DNA of 64,000 nt from an uncultured Parabacteroides sp. (GCF_947855115.1 NZ_CANTZW010000007.1:62001-126000), one strand, 5' to 3'; counted from the first letter of the stretch, positions 53,226 to 62,712 are shown. Notes: generated from the letters alone by a model not told the origin. A program made the numbers and translations.

Positions 53226-54854
53226 ATGGCAACACCTCCGTTTCACTATGAGCCGATGTTCCAAAAGGGACCGGACACTACAGAGTATTATTTGCTTACA
53301 AAAGATTATGTTTCCGTTTCTGAGTTTGAAGGAAAACCGATCTTGAAAATCGAGAAAGAAGGTCTGACCGCTATGGCTAACGCCGCTTTCCGCGACGTAT
53401 CCTTCATGCTTCGCCGTTCTCATAACGAGCAGGTCGCGAAGATCCTGAGCGATCCGGAAGCTACGGACAACGATAAGTACGTGGCCTTGACATTCCTTCG
53501 CAACGCCGAGGTAGCGGCTAAGGGCGTACTTCCTTTCTGCCAGGATACCGGTACGGCTATTATCCACGGCGAGAAAGGACAGCAGGTATGGACGGGCTAC
53601 TGCGATGAGGAAGCGCTTTCCCTGGGTGTTTACAAGACCTACACGGAAGAGAATCTTCGCTACTCCCAGAACGCCCCGCTTACTATGTACGACGAGGTTA
53701 ATACGAAATGTAACTTGCCGGCCCAGATCGACATCGAGGCTACGGAAGGCATGGAGTATGAGTTTCTTTGCGTGACAAAGGGAGGTGGTTCCGCCAATAA
53801 GACTTATTTGTACCAAGAGACAAAAGCGATCTTGAACCCGGGCACGTTGGTTCCCTTCCTCGTAGAGAAGATCAAGACGTTGGGTACGGCCGCTTGTCCT
53901 CCGTATCATATCGCGATCGTGATTGGCGGTACTTCCGCTGAGAAGAATTTATTGACGGTGAAGTTGGCTTCCACTCGTTTCTACGACAGCTTGCCTACGA
54001 CCGGTAGCGAGGGTGGCCGCGCTTTCCGCGACGTGGAGTTGGAGAAAGAGGTATTGGCAGCCGCGCAGAATATTGGCTTGGGCGCTCAATTCGGCGGTAA
54101 ATATTTGGCTCACGATGTCCGTATCATCCGTTTACCTCGCCACGGCGCTTCTTGCCCGGTAGGTTTGGGTGTAAGTTGCTCCGCTGACCGTAATATTAAA
54201 TGTAAGATCAATAAGGAAGGTATCTGGATCGAGAAGTTGGATAGCCATCCCGGCGAATTGATTCCGGAGGAACTTCGCCAAGCGGGTGAGGGCGACGCTG
54301 TCAAGATCAACTTGAACCAACCGATGGCGGATATCTTGAAGGAATTGGATAAATATCCGGTATCTACTCGTCTGTCGTTGAACGGAACGATCATCGTAGG
54401 CCGCGATATCGCTCACGCTAAGTTGAAGGAGCGTCTGGATCGTGGCGAGGATCTTCCCCAATACATTAAGGATCATCCTATTTATTACGCGGGTCCGGCT
54501 AAGACTCCGGCAGGTATGGCTTGTGGCTCTATGGGCCCGACGACCGCGGGCCGTATGGACTCATACGTCGACTTGTTCCAGAGCCACGGCGGTAGCATGA
54601 TCATGTTGGCGAAGGGTAACCGCAGCCAGCAAGTTACGGACGCTTGTAAGAACCACGGCGGTTTCTACCTAGGATCTATCGGTGGCCCCGCCGCTATCTT
54701 GGCGCAGAACAATATCAAGAGCATCGAGTGCATGGAATATCCGGAATTGGGTATGGAAGCGATCTGGAAGATCGAGGTAGAGAACTTCCCCGCGTTTATC
54801 TTGGTAGATAACAAGGGTAACGACTTCTTCAAGCAGATCAAGCCTCGTTGCTGA
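53226..54854 (+). CDS. fumB: Class I fumarate hydratase (iron-sulfur)
   Basis: 542 residues, full-length two-part class I fumarase. The N-terminal alpha part has [21 protein letters not shown] (about 99-119) with one cluster cysteine, and [36 protein letters not shown] holds a second, and the C-terminal beta part has [19 protein letters not shown] (about 439-457). The 4Fe-4S cluster is bound by three cysteines. It converts malate to fumarate in the reductive branch leading to succinate. Whether it should be called fumA or fumB cannot be decided. It is a single gene with a strong terminator. Confidence 0.95.
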   Translation: MATPPFHYEPMFQKGPDTTEYYLLTKDYVSVSEFEGKPILKIEKEGLTAMANAAFRDVSFMLRRSHNEQVAKILSDPEATDNDKYVALTFLRNAEVAAKGVLPFCQDTGTAIIHGEKGQQVWTGYCDEEALSLGVYKTYTEENLRYSQNAPLTMYDEVNTKCNLPAQIDIEATEGMEYEFLCVTKGGGSANKTYLYQETKAILNPGTLVPFLVEKIKTLGTAACPPYHIAIVIGGTSAEKNLLTVKLASTRFYDSLPTTGSEGGRAFRDVELEKEVLAAAQNIGLGAQFGGKYLAHDVRIIRLPRHGASCPVGLGVSCSADRNIKCKINKEGIWIEKLDSHPGELIPEELRQAGEGDAVKINLNQPMADILKELDKYPVSTRLSLNGTIIVGRDIAHAKLKERLDRGEDLPQYIKDHPIYYAGPAKTPAGMACGSMGPTTAGRMDSYVDLFQSHGGSMIMLAKGNRSQQVTDACKNHGGFYLGSIGGPAAILAQNNIKSIECMEYPELGMEAIWKIEVENFPAFILVDNKGNDFFKQIKPRC

Positions 54855-54879
54855 TTTCTTGATCGGTAAAGATAAATGG

Positions 54880-54917
54880 AAAGCGGTATCCGGCGGCAGG
54901 CTGGATACCGCTTTTTT
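54880..54917 (+). terminator. Fumarase terminator
   Basis: A 14-base stem (54881-54894 with 54900-54913, one G-T pair) runs into six T residues. Confidence 0.9.
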
Positions 54918-55412
54918 GTGCTTAAAAAAAGACGTACGTGTTTTCCGGAAAACATGTACGACTTTTTCCAAAGACACGTACGTGTTTTTTTTATAAGTTT
55001 CCCTGCCATTCAAAAAGCTGGAACTTACTTTTAGAGATAGCAAGAAGTACTCGAATTTGTTAAGAGTAGAAAGCAAATTATACGCTTTCGTGTTAAGAGT
55101 GGAAAGCAAAACCGGGCAATAGCTGATGGATACTTGTTTTATAGCTATTGGATACATTGTCGGAGGCCGCTATATTTTATGATTCTCGCCATCGATGAGG
55201 GTGTGTCAAATATCGGTATTCATGGGACTCAGATGACTCGGACGAGCGCAAATATTATTAATTATCAACTAAATAAGTCTGCGTGTTCTGAGTCGTCTGA
55301 GTCCGGTAATATCAATTTGACATACCCTCAAGTATCTAATTGGAATGCTTTTTATGGATAGCTCTTTGAGTGTTTATATATATGTTAACGAAACAATTCA
55401 GCTTTAATTCTT
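54918..55412. other. Gene-free region with three sets of repeats
   Basis: There are 594 bases between the fumarase stop and the TPR regulator; after the terminator I see no credible gene. It contains an array of three alternating copies of AAAGACGTACGTGTTTTCC-like units (54928-54990), a 20-base direct repeat with one mismatch (55059-55078 and 55091-55110), and a 15-bp inverted repeat with a 50-base loop (55225-55239 with 55290-55304). A 75-codon frame from 55134 crosses the last of these and is probably chance. Confidence 0.6.
54928..54990. repeat. Array of three ACGTACGT-centred units
   Basis: 54928-54946 and 54947-54965 form a 38-base palindrome with no spacer (centre CCGG, two mismatches). 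A third unit, AAAGACACGTACGTGTTTTT, follows at 54970-54989. Confidence 0.75.
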
Positions 55413-55420
55413 TACCTTTG
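55413..55420 (+). promoter_or_regulatory. Promoter -7 box of the TPR regulator gene
   Basis: TACCTTTG matches TAnnTTTG exactly, 28 bases before the start codon. Confidence 0.55.
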
Positions 55421-55448
55421 CGCCTATTAAGCTATAAATCTGATTTTA

Positions 55449-57188
55449 ATGTCTTATATCTACATCCTTTTGGTTTCGCTCTTGCTATCGGTCTTCCATG
55501 CTTGCGATTATCGGGAGAAGCCTTATCCGGCTACCTTGTTGCGGATCGATTCTCTCGCAAATACGAATCCAGAGGAAGCCCGGCCTTTGCTGGAGCGGTT
55601 GCGTGACAGTCTCTCGTATTTTGGTGCGGAGCAATGTATGTATTATGATCTGCTTGCTCTGAAGGTCGATGATAAGATGTATGTCCGGCATACGTCCGAT
55701 TCATTGATCAAGCGAATCACCGCTTTCTATGAGAAGTATGGTGATCGGGACAAGCTACTGGAGTCTTATTATTATATGGGACGTGTCTATCGGGATTTGC
55801 ATGATGCCCCGGAAGCGTTGAAGTATTTCCAAAAGGCATTGGATGTGGCGGGGGATACGGAGAAGTATGTACTTGTATCTAAAGTATATTCTCAAATGGG
55901 GATGCTGTATAATTACCAAAATGTATATGAAGAGGCGATCCATATGCATGAGAAGGCTTATCAATACAAATTATTGGCGGGGGATAGTGCGACTTTGTCT
56001 TTGGTGACAAGAGATATTGCTCGTGTTTATGAAAAGATAGGTAAAGAGGATAGTGCGGTTATATATTATCAAGAGGCTGCGAACTTGGCTAAGAATATGA
56101 GACAAAGGCATCATTTTTCAGGAATATTGACAGAATTGGGTGATCTTTATAGGGAATTAGCTCTTTATGATAAAGCTCTAAGTTGTTTATATGAGTCATC
56201 GAGAGATTCATTGAACCGGAATATGTATCCTACTTATTCAACCTTAGGGCATATCTATTTAGAGATCGGAAAATTGGACTCTGCGGATTATTATTTGCGG
56301 AAATGTTTGGACAGCCCGGATTTATATGTTAAAGCAAGCGTTTATAAATATTTGTCGTTTTTGTCAGAGTATAAATCTGCTTATAAAGCATCTGTTCGTT
56401 ATGCTCGTTTATATCAAGAGACGCAAGATTCCATCCAATCAATAACTGCTTCGGAAGAAATTCGTAAAATGGCTTCCTTGTATAACTATCAGAAACGGGA
56501 GAAAGAGAATCTGCATTTGCGGGAAGTGAATGACCGTGTACGAATTCAGATTTATCAAGTGATAACGCTTTTAGGGATGGCCTCTGCCTTAATGGCCTTA
56601 TTTGTATATCGTTTTAAGAGGCAAAAAGACCGTGCGGCACTACAAGTTCGTATCTTGAGCCAAGAAAAGCAGGAGCAATACGAGAGAAGTTTGCAATGCA
56701 TAGAGGAAAATAACGCAAAGATGGCTAATCTGGAGTTACTATTGTCTCAAAAGAAAGATAATGAGAATTCTTTGTTGCAAGTTCGAAAGGAATTGCTCCA
56801 AGTGACAAACGAGCGCATCCAATTGAAGCGTTCGGAAAGGGATTTATTAGAGATCGATTTGAGGCATTCCGATATCTATCAAAAATTCCATTCGGCTATT
56901 GAATCCGATCTGAAGATATTAGATGCGGATTGGCAGTCGCTCCAACAGGCATTGGATCTGACATATGATAACCTCACGGAACGCTTGTGCGACTTATACT
57001 CCGATTTATCTTCTATAGAACTCCGGATTTGCTACTTAATCAAGGTTTCTATCCGGGTAACGGACATGGCGATTCTATTAAATCGTTCCAAGTCCTCGAT
57101 CTCTTCTGCCCGTTCCCGGCTTTATTATAAACTGACAGGAGAAGAAGGGACTCCGAATGATTTGGATCAATTTATCGTTGATTTTTAG
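55449..57188 (+). CDS. Membrane-bound TPR regulator with C-terminal HTH
   Basis: 579 residues. The N-terminal signal sequence has a possible lipobox FHAC (Cys19). TPR repeats span about 70-330 (LLESYYYMGRVYRDLHDAPEALKYFQKAL is the clearest). One membrane helix (about 365-384, VITLLGMASALMALFVY) is followed by a coiled coil (about 395-470) and a LuxR-like helix-turn-helix near 525-560 (LSSIELRICYLIKVSIRVTDMAILLNRSKSSISSARSRL). This one-component design, sensing outside and binding DNA or a partner inside, is widespread in Bacteroides. Two small exported proteins encoded directly downstream may be its targets or signals. Confidence 0.82.
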   Translation: MSYIYILLVSLLLSVFHACDYREKPYPATLLRIDSLANTNPEEARPLLERLRDSLSYFGAEQCMYYDLLALKVDDKMYVRHTSDSLIKRITAFYEKYGDRDKLLESYYYMGRVYRDLHDAPEALKYFQKALDVAGDTEKYVLVSKVYSQMGMLYNYQNVYEEAIHMHEKAYQYKLLAGDSATLSLVTRDIARVYEKIGKEDSAVIYYQEAANLAKNMRQRHHFSGILTELGDLYRELALYDKALSCLYESSRDSLNRNMYPTYSTLGHIYLEIGKLDSADYYLRKCLDSPDLYVKASVYKYLSFLSEYKSAYKASVRYARLYQETQDSIQSITASEEIRKMASLYNYQKREKENLHLREVNDRVRIQIYQVITLLGMASALMALFVYRFKRQKDRAALQVRILSQEKQEQYERSLQCIEENNAKMANLELLLSQKKDNENSLLQVRKELLQVTNERIQLKRSERDLLEIDLRHSDIYQKFHSAIESDLKILDADWQSLQQALDLTYDNLTERLCDLYSDLSSIELRICYLIKVSIRVTDMAILLNRSKSSISSARSRLYYKLTGEEGTPNDLDQFIVDF

Positions 57189-57223
57189 ACTCATACCATT
57201 TGACGAACAAAAAGCGACCAAGA

Positions 57224-57250
57224 TGCGAACAGAGTTCGCAGGCTTTTTGT
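57224..57250 (+). terminator. Terminator after the TPR regulator gene
   Basis: TGCGAA-CAGAG-TTCGCA followed by GGCTTTTTG. A short but plausible intrinsic terminator. Confidence 0.6.
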
Positions 57251-57261
57251 TGCCTATCTCA

Positions 57262-57269
57262 TACTTTTG
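57262..57269 (+). promoter_or_regulatory. Promoter -7 box of the DUF3244 gene
   Basis: TACTTTTG fits TAnnTTTG and lies 20 bases before the start codon, just after a terminator. The DUF3244 gene therefore has its own transcript. Confidence 0.55.
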
Positions 57270-57289
57270 CGGTCAAAAAAAGGAATGAT

Positions 57290-57646
57290 ATGAAAAAGAT
57301 TTTATTTTTGGCTTGCTTATTAAGTAGTGTATGTGTGTCTAGCTATCCTATGGTTGTGGCAGATAATGATAAAAATGATTATGACAAGGCGGAAGACCGT
57401 TCAATTCCTCATAGCCAAGTAAGATTGGAGATTGTAAATGATGGAATCATGTTCCATTTTATGAAACCATTAGACAATGTGTTTATACAAATTGTTGATG
57501 ATAGTGGGATGCTTGTATATGAAGAGTCTGTACCTCTTTCTACTTCTCGGAACTATTATATCCCCATGCAAGAAGTTCTGTCTAAATCTTATTTAATAAG
57601 AGTAGAAGGAGATAATATCCATGAAGAGTTTTCTATTCTTTTCTAA
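57290..57646 (+). CDS. DUF3244-type small exported protein
   Basis: 118 residues from ATG 57290; the longer reading begins with TTG and crosses the promoter. Signal peptide MKKILFLACLLSSVCVSSYP. The mature part is a small Ig-like beta sandwich: VRLEIVNDGIMFHFMKPLDN, VFIQIVDDSGMLVYEESV and a C-terminal YLIRVEGDNIHEEFSILF. I assign it to DUF3244, found beside TPR regulators in Bacteroides. It is periplasmic and of unknown function. The 44-residue lipoprotein gene starts 31 bases later. Confidence 0.75.
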   Translation: MKKILFLACLLSSVCVSSYPMVVADNDKNDYDKAEDRSIPHSQVRLEIVNDGIMFHFMKPLDNVFIQIVDDSGMLVYEESVPLSTSRNYYIPMQEVLSKSYLIRVEGDNIHEEFSILF

Positions 57647-57677
57647 GTGAATCCATTTTTTATTCAAATTATTTTAT

Positions 57678-57812
57678 ATGAGAACAATTATTTTGTCTGC
57701 ATGCGTAATGGCATGTATCCTTGCGTCTTGTAATAACGAAGATGCAACAAGTGCTTTGGAACAGCAAGAATTTTCAAAAACGATTAATCTTGCGGGTAAT
57801 TGTACAGGCTAA
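57678..57812 (+). CDS. 44-residue lipoprotein / possible peptide signal
   Basis: ATG 57678 to TAA 57812. MRTIILSACVMACILASC is a complete lipoprotein signal peptide with lipobox LASC (Cys18). The predicted mature product is only 27 residues and ends TINLAGNCTG. Such a short lipopeptide has no room for a folded domain. It lies between a DUF3244 gene and a small barrel gene, downstream of a membrane-bound TPR regulator. It may be a peptide signal, an immunity or leader peptide, or the stump of a larger gene. Confidence 0.6.
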   Translation: MRTIILSACVMACILASCNNEDATSALEQQEFSKTINLAGNCTG

Positions 57813-57909
57813 ACGAAGATCATGGCTTGGATATAAGGTTTGTGATCGTTTGTTTAGTCTGTACTTGGTTTGCTATCCGGTAATTTTAGTAATAACATAA
57901 AAATTAGTG

Positions 57910-58539
57910 ATGAGGATGTTGAGAATTTCTTTGTTTTGTATTGCGCTGTTTCTGGTTACGATATCTTCTTTCTCACAAGAGAGATTGATTTCATCTGGTT
58001 TATTGTTGAGTGGTGGTGCGGGAACACTGGATTACGAGTTTATAGATGATTTGAAGGCTGATCAACTTGGCGAGTCTTTCGATGATACATATAATTATGA
58101 TCTCCATTTGGGATACCGTTTTCGTTTGCGGCAGAATCATTGGTTGTTTTGGGACTTGGATGCTCTATTAGGAATGAAAAGTGTACAGAAAGGGACATTA
58201 TTGGATTTCAGTGAGATTTATACGCAATATCAAGTGGGAAAACGGCATTTGAATTATTATATAGCACTCTCACCCTCTCTTAATGCTTCTATCTATAAAG
58301 GATTATACATAGGCATCGGGGCTGAGCCTACCGCCTATTTCTATCGGAGTGTAGATAGCGGTGTGGGATTCGATCTGCCTGCTACCTTGAAGATCGGTTA
58401 CGATTTAGGCTGTGTCGGTATAGAAGGTTCCGTTAAAATAGGATTATTACGTCATTCCGTGGAGAACTTGTTGGATAGGAACCGGAGGAAAGAATTTCAG
58501 CTATCGATTTATATACCTCTGCGGAAGATCTTACCATAG
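57910..58539 (+). CDS. Small outer-membrane beta-barrel protein
   Basis: 209 residues from ATG 57910 (a GTG lies three bases earlier). The signal peptide probably ends SSFSQ-E. LHLGYRFRLRQNHWLFWDLDAL, LNASIYKGLYIGIGAEPTAYFY and FQLSIYIPLRKILP show alternating amphipathic strands of an eight-stranded OmpA/OmpW-like barrel. It differs from the larger barrel at 8265. It probably belongs to the same functional group as the two small exported proteins before it, 97 bases upstream. Confidence 0.72.
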   Translation: MRMLRISLFCIALFLVTISSFSQERLISSGLLLSGGAGTLDYEFIDDLKADQLGESFDDTYNYDLHLGYRFRLRQNHWLFWDLDALLGMKSVQKGTLLDFSEIYTQYQVGKRHLNYYIALSPSLNASIYKGLYIGIGAEPTAYFYRSVDSGVGFDLPATLKIGYDLGCVGIEGSVKIGLLRHSVENLLDRNRRKEFQLSIYIPLRKILP

Positions 58540-58967
58540 ATTCTACCGGGAAATGGGTATTTTCTATAAGAGAGCAAACAGTTCTCTTAGGGAAAACTAA
58601 TGTTTCGTAAGTACTAAACTAAGGTTTCCTCATGAGAAAACAAATGTTTCCATAGCGGAAAACTTTTGTTTTATACCAAGAAAAACTATAAATATCTATT
58701 ATTTAATTTCTTGAATAATATAGAAAGCATGATCAAACAGATAGTCTGCCGGCTGAGCAAGGTCTACGTCTTCGGTCGCTTCTTGAGAAAGATAGGACTA
58801 ATGATACGGTTGGCGAGTAGGGGATGATTGTATTTAGTGGTTGAAAAGTAGTGAATGGTGGTAGATACAAACCAATAGTGGTAGATGCTATTTATCTACC
58901 ACCACTCGATAAATTACTTATGACCAATTGCTTATAGCTATAGTTGTAGGTGTGGTAGATGATTTGA
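58540..58967. other. Gene-free region with hyphenated palindromes and GTGGTAGAT repeats
   Basis: No gene is seen in the gap between the small barrel gene and the converging pnp. 58566-58677 contains about five short hyphenated palindromes of the form GAAAAC-nnn-GTTTTC. 58857-58960 holds three direct copies of GTGGTAGAT and one inverted copy that forms a hairpin with the second. Confidence 0.55.
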
Positions 58968-58969
58968 TA

Positions 58970-59006
58970 AAAAAATCCCGGATAGCCTTCAATCTACCCG
59001 GGATTA
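58970..59006 (-). terminator. pnp terminator
   Basis: On the minus strand AATCCCGG pairs with CCGGGATT (58974-58981 with 58998-59005) and is followed by seven T residues. Confidence 0.8.
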
Positions 59007-59029
59007 TATATAATGTATAAGACCTTGTC

Positions 59030-61270
59030 TTAGTCTCTGTATTCCCTGCGAGGTCCGCGATCACCACGATCCTGACGAGGACCACGGTCTCCACGGTCTT
59101 GGCGAGGTCCACGATCGCCTCTTTCCGGTCTCGGCGGACGTTCTTCGTAACCTTCGGGTTTCGGAAGCAATACCTTGCGGGAAAGTTTGAACTTGCCTGT
59201 CTTCGGATCGATATCAACCAACTTGACAGAGACCGTATCACCTTCCTTCAAGCCTGCTTGCTCGACAGTCTCCAGACGTTTCCAGTCGATCTCGGAAATG
59301 TGAAGCAAACCATCCTTGCCCGGCATAAACTCAACAAATGCGCCGTAAGGCATGATAGAAGAGATCTTACCCTCATAAACCTCACCGATCTCGGGAACCG
59401 CCACGATAGCCTTGATCGCTTTGATAGCCGCTTCGATCGTAGCCTTGTTCGTGCTGGATATCTCGATCTTTCCTACGCCGTCTACCTCATCGATAGAAAC
59501 CGTGGCTCCGGTCTTCTCTTGGATACCTTGGATGATCTTACCACCCGGGCCGATTACCGCGCCGATGAATTCCTTACCGATCGTCATCGTCTCGATACGA
59601 GGCGCATGAGGTTTCAAATCCTCACGAGCTTCCGGTTGAGCTTCCAATATCTTATCCAAGATGTACATACGGCCTTCCTTAGCCTGGGCCAAGGCATTTT
59701 CGAGAATCTCGTAAGATAAACCGTCTACCTTGATGTCCATCTGGGTAGCCGTGATACCGTCTTTCGTACCCGTTACCTTGAAGTCCATATCACCCAAGTG
59801 ATCCTCGTCGCCTAGGATATCAGACAATATCGCGTAGTTCGTACCCTTGTTCTCGGAAATCAATCCCATGGCGATACCGGATACCGGTTTCTTCATCGGG
59901 ACACCTGCGTCTCTCAAAGCCAAGGTGCCGGCACAAACCGTAGCCATAGAGGAAGAACCGTTAGACTCTAGGATATCGGAGATTACACGTACCACATACG
60001 GGTAGTTGTCCGGGATCATACGTTTCAGAGCACGGTGAGCCAAGTTGCCGTGCCCGATCTCCCGACGGCCTACGCCGCGCGTAGCCTTTGCCTCGCCTGT
60101 GGAGAATGGGGGGAAGTTATAGTGAAGCAGGAAACGCTCGTATCCGTGATTCAATACGTCGTCTACTATCTTCTCGTCGGATTTCGTGCCTAAGGTAACC
60201 GTAGACAAAGACTGGGTCTCGCCACGTGTGAAGATCGCGGAACCGTGAGGACCCGGTAGGCAGTCTGTCTCGATCCAGATCGGACGGATCTCGGTGGTCT
60301 TACGGCCATCCAAACGCTTACCCTCGTCGAGGATGGCGCGGCGCATAGCCTCTTTCTCCACGTCGTGATAGTAACGGCCGATCATTTCCAGCTTCTCGTC
60401 GGTCAGCTCCTCCTCGGAGAATTGAGCCTTGTATTCCTCTACGATTTTCTCGAACGCCTCGCTACGCTCCTGCTTGCCGCTGCCTGATGTGGCTATGGCG
60501 TAAGCCTTTGCGTAACATTTATCGTGTACGTCTTTACGTAACTCCTCGTCGTTTACCTCGTGGCAGTATTCGCGTTTCACCAATTTGCCGCAAGCCTCGG
60601 ATAATTCCAACTGGGCCTTGCATTGTATCTTGATGGCCTCGTGAGCGACCTTGATAGCTTCGAGCATCTCAGACTCCTGAACCTCGTTCATCTCTCCTTC
60701 CACCATCATGATGTTGTCTATGGTAGCGGCCACCATGATATCGATGTCAGCTTTCTCCAATTCCGCGGAAGTAGGGTTGACGATGAATTTCCCATCCGTA
60801 CGGGCTACGCGAACCTCGGAGATCGGCCCGTTGAAAGGTATGTCGGAAACGGCCAAGGCCGCGGAAGCGGCCAATCCCGCTAGAGCGTCCGGCAAGTCTT
60901 CGCCATCCGTGGAGAACAATATGATATTCACATATACCTCGGCGTGGTAATTGTCCGGGAAAAGAGGACGCAACGCACGGTCTACTAAGCGAGCTGTAAG
61001 GATTTCATAGTCGGAAGCTTTTCCTTCTCTTTTTGTAAAACCTCCGGGAAAACGCCCAAAAGCGGAGTATTTCTCTTTGTATTCTACTTGCAACGGCATG
61101 AAGTCAACACCCGGGTTCGCATCTTTGGCGGCGCAAACAGTGGCGAGCAACACGGTGTTGTTCATACGGACGGTAACCGCTCCGTCCGCCTGTTTCGCCA
61201 ATTTCCCGGTTTCGATGGTAATGGTTCTTCCATCACCCAACTCGATCGTCTTGTTAATTGGATTAAGCAT
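59030..61270 (-). CDS. pnp: Polynucleotide phosphorylase
   Basis: 746 residues from the Met of [12 protein letters not shown] (61270); the open frame runs 58 codons further upstream, but that part does not resemble the family. Two RNase PH domains (first: [26 protein letters not shown]; second: [27 protein letters not shown]), a KH domain ([18 protein letters not shown], about 557) and an S1 domain ([20 protein letters not shown], about 630) are in order. After the S1 domain there is a basic tail with three [13 protein letters not shown] repeats. It degrades RNA 3' to 5' using phosphate. Confidence 0.97.
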   Translation of the reverse strand: MLNPINKTIELGDGRTITIETGKLAKQADGAVTVRMNNTVLLATVCAAKDANPGVDFMPLQVEYKEKYSAFGRFPGGFTKREGKASDYEILTARLVDRALRPLFPDNYHAEVYVNIILFSTDGEDLPDALAGLAASAALAVSDIPFNGPISEVRVARTDGKFIVNPTSAELEKADIDIMVAATIDNIMMVEGEMNEVQESEMLEAIKVAHEAIKIQCKAQLELSEACGKLVKREYCHEVNDEELRKDVHDKCYAKAYAIATSGSGKQERSEAFEKIVEEYKAQFSEEELTDEKLEMIGRYYHDVEKEAMRRAILDEGKRLDGRKTTEIRPIWIETDCLPGPHGSAIFTRGETQSLSTVTLGTKSDEKIVDDVLNHGYERFLLHYNFPPFSTGEAKATRGVGRREIGHGNLAHRALKRMIPDNYPYVVRVISDILESNGSSSMATVCAGTLALRDAGVPMKKPVSGIAMGLISENKGTNYAILSDILGDEDHLGDMDFKVTGTKDGITATQMDIKVDGLSYEILENALAQAKEGRMYILDKILEAQPEAREDLKPHAPRIETMTIGKEFIGAVIGPGGKIIQGIQEKTGATVSIDEVDGVGKIEISSTNKATIEAAIKAIKAIVAVPEIGEVYEGKISSIMPYGAFVEFMPGKDGLLHISEIDWKRLETVEQAGLKEGDTVSVKLVDIDPKTGKFKLSRKVLLPKPEGYEERPPRPERGDRGPRQDRGDRGPRQDRGDRGPRREYRD

Positions 61271-61309
61271 AATCTTTTTTCTTATTTTTCTATCTGTCAA
61301 AAATTGGTG

Positions 61310-61317
61310 CAAATGTA
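61310..61317 (-). promoter_or_regulatory. pnp promoter -7 box
   Basis: TACATTTG on the minus strand is an exact TAnnTTTG match, 40 bases before the pnp start codon. Confidence 0.5.
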
Positions 61318-61433
61318 ATGAAAGTTTACCTGTAATTGCATGAAAATGAAAAGAAATAACAGTTCTGAAGTACTTTTTTTGAAAAAAGTATTGAAGAAAT
61401 ACGGAATAATGGTGCCACAATTGTAAAATAATG

Positions 61434-61441
61434 TATATTTG
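61434..61441 (+). promoter_or_regulatory. Promoter -7 box of the Cys-less TlpA-like gene
   Basis: TATATTTG matches TAnnTTTG exactly, 29 bases before the start codon. Confidence 0.55.
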
Positions 61442-61470
61442 CACCTGATAATATAGACAAACGAGAAATA

Positions 61471-62628
61471 ATGAAACAAATATCTACGAATTTACTGGCT
61501 GCGGCGTGTGTAATATTGCTTTTGTTCACGGCTTGTAAGAAGAATTCTGATTTTACGGTGGAAGGTGTAGTGTCCGGCGCAGACGGCCAGGTGATGTATC
61601 TGGAGAATGTAGGCGTATCGACGGTGGAGCTGATGGATTCCGTGAAATTGACGGCGGCGGGTAAATTCAGCTTTACGAAGCCTCGTCCGGCGTTTCCGGA
61701 TTTTTATCGCCTGCGTTTGAATAATCAATTGATAAACTTCTCGGTAGATTCTACGGAGACGATCTCTTTCGTGGCAGACGCGGGTACTTTCGCTACCTCT
61801 TATTCCGTGGAAGGGTCCGAGAATTGCAAGGCGATCAAGAATATTACCTTGGCTCAATTAGACGCTAACCAAGCGATCCACCGCCTGCGGAAAAAATCCG
61901 AGTCTGGCCTGTTGGCGGATTCCGTATATTCCCGCCAAGTGCTTGAGGCGGCCGAGGCTTACAAGGAAGTGGCCCGTAAGTATATTTATTCTGCCCCGAT
62001 GTCTGCCGCCGCTTATTTTGCCTTGTTCCAGCAAATAGACGGATTGCTTTTCTTCGACTTGTATGACAAGGACGACTCGAAGGCTTATGGCGCCGTGGCT
62101 ACCAGCTTCGATCATTATTATCCGGAGAGCCCTCGCGCTAAGCATCTGTATAACCTGGCGCTTCAGTCGATAAAGGTGATTCGTAGCCAGCGTCCGGTAG
62201 ACCTGGATAAGGTGGAGAAGAAGGAGGTCAGCTTCTTGGATATCGATTTGCCGGATATACATGGGGAGAATACGAAGTTGTCTTCTGTAGCTACGGGTAA
62301 GGTGGTGTTGATTAATTTCACGGCTTATATGTCCGAGTGGTCTCCCGCCTTGAATATGGAGTTCGGCGATTTATATACGAAATACCATGACCAAGGCCTG
62401 GAGATTTATCAGATCTCCTTGGATAGCGATATCCATTTCTGGAAAAACGCGGCCTCTAACCTGCCTTGGACTTGCGTGCGAGACCCGCAGTCTGTTTATT
62501 CCCAGACAGCGGCGTTGTATAACGTGAAGCAGCTTCCGGCGATCTTTCTCCTAGACCGTAAGGGGAACTTGGTCAAACGGGTGGACGATATGAAGAAGCT
62601 TGAGGCGGATGTCAAGTCCGTATTGTAA
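61471..62628 (+). CDS. Thioredoxin-fold DUF4369 lipoprotein lacking CxxC
   Basis: 385 residues with lipobox FTAC (Cys22). The N-terminal DUF4369-like domain (about 28-120) and helical middle (about 125-250) resemble those of the lipoprotein at 267. The C-terminal thioredoxin fold keeps the architecture ([57 protein letters not shown]). At the catalytic position it reads S288-E-W-S291 instead of C-x-x-C. It therefore cannot do dithiol chemistry and may be a binding or structural protein. The cis-proline (LPAIF) is retained. It is monocistronic and divergent from pnp. Confidence 0.85.
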   Translation: MKQISTNLLAAACVILLLFTACKKNSDFTVEGVVSGADGQVMYLENVGVSTVELMDSVKLTAAGKFSFTKPRPAFPDFYRLRLNNQLINFSVDSTETISFVADAGTFATSYSVEGSENCKAIKNITLAQLDANQAIHRLRKKSESGLLADSVYSRQVLEAAEAYKEVARKYIYSAPMSAAAYFALFQQIDGLLFFDLYDKDDSKAYGAVATSFDHYYPESPRAKHLYNLALQSIKVIRSQRPVDLDKVEKKEVSFLDIDLPDIHGENTKLSSVATGKVVLINFTAYMSEWSPALNMEFGDLYTKYHDQGLEIYQISLDSDIHFWKNAASNLPWTCVRDPQSVYSQTAALYNVKQLPAIFLLDRKGNLVKRVDDMKKLEADVKSVL

Positions 62629-62681
62629 ATTGTTCATGGTTTAACCGCCAGATTTATATGTTATAAAGCACTTCCTTAAAC

Positions 62682-62712
62682 TTGTGCGTCTAGGAAAGAT
62701 GCCCTAACTTTG
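62682..62712 (+). promoter_or_regulatory. Strong promoter upstream of greA
   Basis: TTG (62682-62684), a 20-base spacer and TAACTTTG (62705-62712) fit the Bacteroidetes -33/-7 promoter well. The predicted start near 62719 gives a leader of about 105 bases. Confidence 0.65.

Noticed and set aside
52505..53909. Two 232-codon minus-strand open frames
   Set aside because: They are antisense to the GNAT and fumarase genes. The plus-strand proteins carry full family motifs; these do not.
55134..55361. 75-codon plus-strand frame before the TPR regulator
   Set aside because: It crosses a long inverted repeat and low-complexity AT sequence, has no signal peptide or domain, and no promoter or ribosome site.
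58566..58677. CRISPR array
   Set aside because: Repeat units are short and not identical, spacers are only a few bases, and no cas genes are nearby.
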